Source: Clostridia bacterium
Lineage (GTDB): Bacteria > Bacillota > Clostridia > Christensenellales > Aristaeellaceae
Assembly: GCA_017404985.1 (NCBI GenBank)
Contig: JAFRBK010000046.1
Span: 33,952-97,951 of the forward strand
Length of the DNA stretch: 64,000 bases
Direction: 5' to 3'
Shown here: in pieces, positions 60,593 through 64,000 of the stretch
How positions within the stretch are numbered: the stretch's first letter is position 1
Layout: every line of letters starts with the position of its first letter
Notes under the pieces: model-generated
What the model saw: the letters and a program-made list of their open reading frames with translations, nothing else
Told to the model about the DNA's origin: nothing
Database searches by the model: none
Translations under genes and position numbers: made by a program

Positions 60593-62362
60593 TCAAGCGT
60601 TCCGGCTGTTTCCGTTTTTATCTTTCAAATCTTTCCATCTCTGCCTGAACCAGTGAGCTGCCATCTTGGGCCTGCGTTCCCGGGTAAACAATCCTTTCCT
60701 GTTACCGCCGACACGCATCGGGCCCTGGCATGTATCAAAGTCAGCAAAGTTCCACGGCATCTCTCCGATAACAAAATCCCGTTCATCCAGGCATTCACTC
60801 ATGGCCTCATAAAAAGCCACCTGGTACTCTTCCGTGAACATTTCCGCCACCGCACCGTGCAATCCGGCGACCGTGTCCGCGCCGTATTCTGAGAGGATGA
60901 CCGGTTTTTTCTGTTTTTCCCACCAGTCCAGCTCCTGCCGGAACGCGTATTTTGCTGCTTCCAGGTCTCCGGAAAGGTTATACCAGCCGTAATACCGGTT
61001 GATCAGAACAACATCCATGGAGCGGATGACTTTATCCCGTTCATAGCGGTTCTGGCAGCCCACGACCGTAACCGGCCTGTTCTGCGGATCCAGGCGATGG
61101 GCTGCCTCATACAGAGGATGCCAGTATTCATATGCCTTGTCCGGCAGCGTATCGGTATCCGGCTCATTTCCCAGGCTCCACATCACCACGCAGGGATGGT
61201 TCCTGTCCCGGTCGATCATCTCTTTCAGCACCTGCAGGTGATATCCCCCCAGGTCCCATCCGTAATGCTCATCCGCCCACATACCGACTGCCGGGGTTTC
61301 ATCCACGATCACAATGCCTTCCCGGTCACACAGCTGATACATCTCTTCCGCATAGGGATAATGGCTTGTACGGAAACAGTTTGCGTTCAGCCAGTGATAA
61401 AGATTGATATCCGTAACATTCAGGCATGGATCCGCCCCCCTTCCGTGAAAGGGACTGTCTTCATGCTTGCATGGCCCATGGAACCGGAAAGGTCGTCCGT
61501 TGATCAGGAAGCGCGTGCCGTCCACCCTGACCTCCCGGATTCCGAAAGGCTGCTCATACAGGTCTTCCCCATATGTGATCCGGGCAGTATACAGATAGGG
61601 CGTCCCCGGCCACGGTTCCCACAGGCAGGGCTGCCGGATCTGCAGAACGCCCTCGTGTCCGTCCGAGGAAGCCGCCGGCACTCCGTCCGCGTCCAGGATC
61701 TCCACCCGGACTGTTTCCGCAGTCCCTTCCGTTTCCACATGATAGCGTACTTCCCCGTTCAGGGAAGGGACCAGCGTAATATCCCGGATATAGTCCCGGG
61801 GCATGGCTACCAGCCGGACCGGCCGCTGGATACCGGTATAATTGAAGAAGTCAAAGGCAGGCCGGTTGATACCGCGCTCCTGCTGGAACCGCTTCCCGGC
61901 TTCCACCGACGGTATGCCGGGGTTGTCGGAGCCAAAGAACGCGGTCTGGCCCTCCGTCCCGATCGGCAGCGTATGATGGCTGATCCGGTTGTCTGTCTCC
62001 ACCGTCAGCTCCGCTGTCTCTCCCGGTTCCATCACGCCGTTCAGTTCCACCTCAAAAGGCAGGAAGCCGCCCCGATGCGTCGCGATCTCCTTCCCGTTCA
62101 GCAGAATCCTCGCGCTGTGGGCGACCGCGTCAAACCGGAGGCATACGCGCATGCCCTTCCAGGCAGCAGGAACCGTGATCCTCCTGCGGTATTCCGTGAT
62201 ACCGGCATGATTCCGGAAGCGCGGATCCGGGCTTTGGTCATTGTAGGAGGCCGGCACGGCGACCGGTTGCCATTTTTCGTCTCCCGGAAACCGGAAGTCC
62301 CAGTAACCGCTGAGGTCAGTCACCATCCGGGATCTGTTGTTCTGTGGATACAGTGTGCTCAT
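60593..62362 (-). CDS. GH2 beta-glucuronidase
   Basis: 589 residues from the ATG behind GGAGAAAAAA. Sugar-binding domain (GYWDFRFPGDEKW; YRRRITVPAAW), Ig-like domain, TIM barrel with acid/base Glu in LGNEPDTD and nucleophile Glu in ILSEYGAD. NRYYGWY and the glucuronate-recognising Asn-x-Lys in GNRKGLFTR match true beta-glucuronidases rather than galactosidases. No signal peptide: cytoplasmic. It follows the GH88 gene and probably acts on imported glucuronides. Confidence 0.9.
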   Translation of the reverse strand: MSTLYPQNNRSRMVTDLSGYWDFRFPGDEKWQPVAVPASYNDQSPDPRFRNHAGITEYRRRITVPAAWKGMRVCLRFDAVAHSARILLNGKEIATHRGGFLPFEVELNGVMEPGETAELTVETDNRISHHTLPIGTEGQTAFFGSDNPGIPSVEAGKRFQQERGINRPAFDFFNYTGIQRPVRLVAMPRDYIRDITLVPSLNGEVRYHVETEGTAETVRVEILDADGVPAASSDGHEGVLQIRQPCLWEPWPGTPYLYTARITYGEDLYEQPFGIREVRVDGTRFLINGRPFRFHGPCKHEDSPFHGRGADPCLNVTDINLYHWLNANCFRTSHYPYAEEMYQLCDREGIVIVDETPAVGMWADEHYGWDLGGYHLQVLKEMIDRDRNHPCVVMWSLGNEPDTDTLPDKAYEYWHPLYEAAHRLDPQNRPVTVVGCQNRYERDKVIRSMDVVLINRYYGWYNLSGDLEAAKYAFRQELDWWEKQKKPVILSEYGADTVAGLHGAVAEMFTEEYQVAFYEAMSECLDERDFVIGEMPWNFADFDTCQGPMRVGGNRKGLFTRERRPKMAAHWFRQRWKDLKDKNGNSRNA

Positions 62363-62385
62363 CGTTTTTTCTCCGTTTCCGCCTT

Positions 62386-63495
62386 TCAGCTCCACAGCGC
62401 CGGATCCCTGCCGCAAAGCTTCATCAGTGCTTCCACCAGGAAGTAATCCCCGTAAGTGATATTCGTATGCCGCCCGGCGCCGTCGTCATGATAGCTGGCT
62501 GTGCAGTGCGTCAGGATCCCGCAGTGTTCTCCGCCCAGGTCCGCGCAGTGTTCCAGCAGTCCGGTCACCAGCTTTTCCGCAGCCTGTTTCCAGGATGCCT
62601 CGCCTGTCAGCGCTGCCAGTTCCTGCAGGCCGCAGGCCGCAATGGCGCCGGCAATATTGTCCAGGCGTTCCTCATCCGCGGGCTGGCAGAAATCGCAGTC
62701 CGTCAGTCCGTCCTCCCGGATGTGCGCCGTGAAATTCCGCGCAATCTTTTCCGCCGCTTCCAGGTATTTTTCGTCCTGCATATGACGGTAGGCCAGGGCG
62801 AACCCGTAGAGGCCCCAGGCCTGGCCGCGGCTCCATTGGGTTCCCAGCGCGTACCCCTGTCCCGGATGCTCCCGCACCCGTTTTCCGCTTTCCGGATCAA
62901 GCTCAATAATATGGCTTACCGAACCGTCCGCCCGAAGGAATTCCCGCAGCGTTGTATCCGAGTGGATCTTCGCCACCTGCCGGAACCGCGGATCCCCGGT
63001 ATCCCGGCTGGCCCGATACAGCAGCGCAAGGTTCATCATACAGTCGATAATCGCATATCCCGTCCGCTCCGGCTCGTTCCAGGCCCGGATAAATCCCGAC
63101 GGATTGAACCGGCCCATCAGCAGCGAAGCGGCGTGCAGTGTATCTGTTTCCGCCTGTTCATCTCCGGTCAGTTTGGCGTCCGCTCCGCAGGAGAGCAGGT
63201 ACATGAATCCTACGTCGTGGTTCAGCCTGCGAAAACTGCGGAACTCATCCGTCAGCAGCTTTTCCACGCGACGCGCTTCCTCCCGGAAGAATTCGTCGCC
63301 CGTCAGCTGCCGCAGCTGCCACATCAGCCCGGGCCAGAATCCGCCGGTCCACCAGCTGTTTCCGTCATAGGGGCTGGCGATCCATTTCCCCGCGTCGCTT
63401 TTGTAGGGAATAATCCCGGCTTCAGACGCCGCCTCCGCGGTTTTCCTGAATTTCCCGGCAATCCTGTTCAGCGCTTCCTCATAACGATCCGGCAA
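62386..63495 (-). CDS. GH88 unsaturated glucuronyl hydrolase
   Basis: 369 residues. The start is the TTG 9 bases after AGGAGG, since the longer upstream frame belongs to a decayed gene. GH88 features: SWWTGGFWPGLMW, LNHDVGFMY and IIDCMMNLALLY with the two catalytic Asp residues, GQGYALGTQWSRGQAWGLYG. It releases unsaturated uronic acid from lyase products of glycosaminoglycans or similar polymers in the cytoplasm. It sits between an ABC permease plus decayed DUF2264 gene and the beta-glucuronidase. Confidence 0.9.
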   Translation of the reverse strand: MPDRYEEALNRIAGKFRKTAEAASEAGIIPYKSDAGKWIASPYDGNSWWTGGFWPGLMWQLRQLTGDEFFREEARRVEKLLTDEFRSFRRLNHDVGFMYLLSCGADAKLTGDEQAETDTLHAASLLMGRFNPSGFIRAWNEPERTGYAIIDCMMNLALLYRASRDTGDPRFRQVAKIHSDTTLREFLRADGSVSHIIELDPESGKRVREHPGQGYALGTQWSRGQAWGLYGFALAYRHMQDEKYLEAAEKIARNFTAHIREDGLTDCDFCQPADEERLDNIAGAIAACGLQELAALTGEASWKQAAEKLVTGLLEHCADLGGEHCGILTHCTASYHDDGAGRHTNITYGDYFLVEALMKLCGRDPALWS

Positions 63496-63862
63496 GCTTC
63501 CGCACCTCCTCGGGAATGGTTTCCGGTAATTGGTCGCCCGCGTCTGTATATACCGCGCAGAGCAGTTCATGCATGCCCGGCTCCAGCCGGCTGTGCAGCA
63601 TAGGCAGCACGCACCGGGGCTCCATAAGGTTCGTATTGGGCTCGGTATGATGCGGAAGAAGCGCCAGTTGTTCTTCGGCATATCATAGCGGTTGATCTGA
63701 TTCAGCCAGCGGAACAGATTCTCCCGCCGGTCTCCGTTTAGCGGCGCCAGGAACGCGTCCGGCGCACAGGAAAGGCCGCAGCCGATGACGGCCATTTCCA
63801 CCATCCGCTGGTCGGAATCCCGAATGTTCCCCAGTATTCCGTGTCCGCAGGATCCGTTCCCC
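63479..63862 (-). pseudogene. decayed DUF2264-family gene
   Basis: Pieces of one protein family lie in successive frames: SRGTDPADTEYWG, then after a one-base shift DSDQRMVEMAVIGCGLS and YDMPKNNWRFF, then after a second shift LPHHTEPNTNLMEPRCVLP running to a stop just inside the GH88 start. No full N-terminus exists and the middle of the family is missing. DUF2264 proteins accompany polysaccharide loci. Assembly error could mimic this, but two shifts plus an internal loss argue for decay. Confidence 0.65.
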
Positions 63863-63865
63863 GGC

Positions 63866-64000
63866 TCAGCCCTTCAGTCCTGAGGTCGCTATACCCTCGA
63901 TGAAATACCGCTGCAGGCACAGGAACACCACTGATACCGGCACCAGCGAGCACAGAGATGCCGCCATAATCAGGTGATAGTCGCTGGAATACTGCTGGAT
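63866..64000 (-). CDS. carbohydrate ABC transporter permease, C-terminal end (partial)
   Basis: Only the last 44 residues are inside the window: YSSDYHLIMAASLCSLVPVS, a final membrane segment and QRYFIEGIATSGLKG at the C-terminus, typical of MalG-type CUT1 permeases. The gene runs off the right edge. It would import the oligosaccharides used by GH88 and beta-glucuronidase. Confidence 0.85.
   Translation of the reverse strand: MQQYSSDYHLIMAASLCSLVPVSVVFLCLQRYFIEGIATSGLKG

Overview
The window reads as a chromosomal segment of a GC-rich, Gram-positive, strictly anaerobic Clostridia-type bacterium, probably from a rumen or gut fibre-degrading community. This is inferred from strong GGAGG ribosome binding sites, sigma-A promoters, a T-box leader, a SpoIIE-type phosphatase, a TnpV mobile gene, an oxygen-sensitive glycyl-radical enzyme and two plant or host glycan loci. 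No rRNA, tRNA or CRISPR array was found.

Layout. (1) 1-9.3 kb: a truncated GGDEF-EAL protein with a beta-helix tail, an NAGPA-like protein, an SDR, a membrane glycosyltransferase, a NUDIX hydrolase, and an XRE-cupin-acyl-CoA-synthetase fusion preceded by a complete T-box riboswitch. (2) 9.3-18.8 kb: a mannooligosaccharide operon on the minus strand (binding protein, two permeases, cellobiose 2-epimerase, LacI regulator, two GH130 phosphorylases, an intracellular acetylesterase) driven by one strong promoter with a palindromic operator. (3) 19.0-20.0 kb: a stand-alone GMP synthase ATP-pyrophosphatase subunit. (4) 20.0-34.94 kb: an integrated island in the 3' end of guaA, bounded by 12-bp direct repeats. 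Its left half has XRE regulator, excisionase-like, tyrosine integrase, MobC-like, TnpV and ParM/ParR-like genes. Its right half has a divergently regulated operon of ROK kinase, NanE-like epimerase, an unassigned glycyl-radical enzyme and its activase, a HAD phosphatase and a GH94-like phosphorylase, with an AraC activator. (5) 35-60 kb: a signalling and hydrolase region with a PfkB kinase, 5'-nucleotidase, DUF308 protein, SpoIIE phosphatase, PAP2, M28 and M20 peptidases, three diguanylate cyclases, histidine phosphatase, tyrosine phosphatase, alpha/beta hydrolase, guanine deaminase, a secreted HAD-deoxyribosyltransferase fusion and a LytS-like kinase with an XRE-receiver regulator. A 17-bp element (TTTGACAWTCYGGAACA) recurs seven times here, mostly just upstream of promoters. 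(6) 60.5-64 kb: a glucuronide locus (GH2 beta-glucuronidase, GH88, a decayed DUF2264 gene, a permease running off the end).

The strongest candidates for something new are the island-borne glycyl-radical sugar operon, the T-box in front of the XRE-cupin-acyl-CoA-synthetase, and the repeated promoter element that seems to define a local regulon of phosphatases, peptidases and c-di-GMP enzymes next to an unusual two-component system. Boundaries and motifs were read by eye; no database search was possible.
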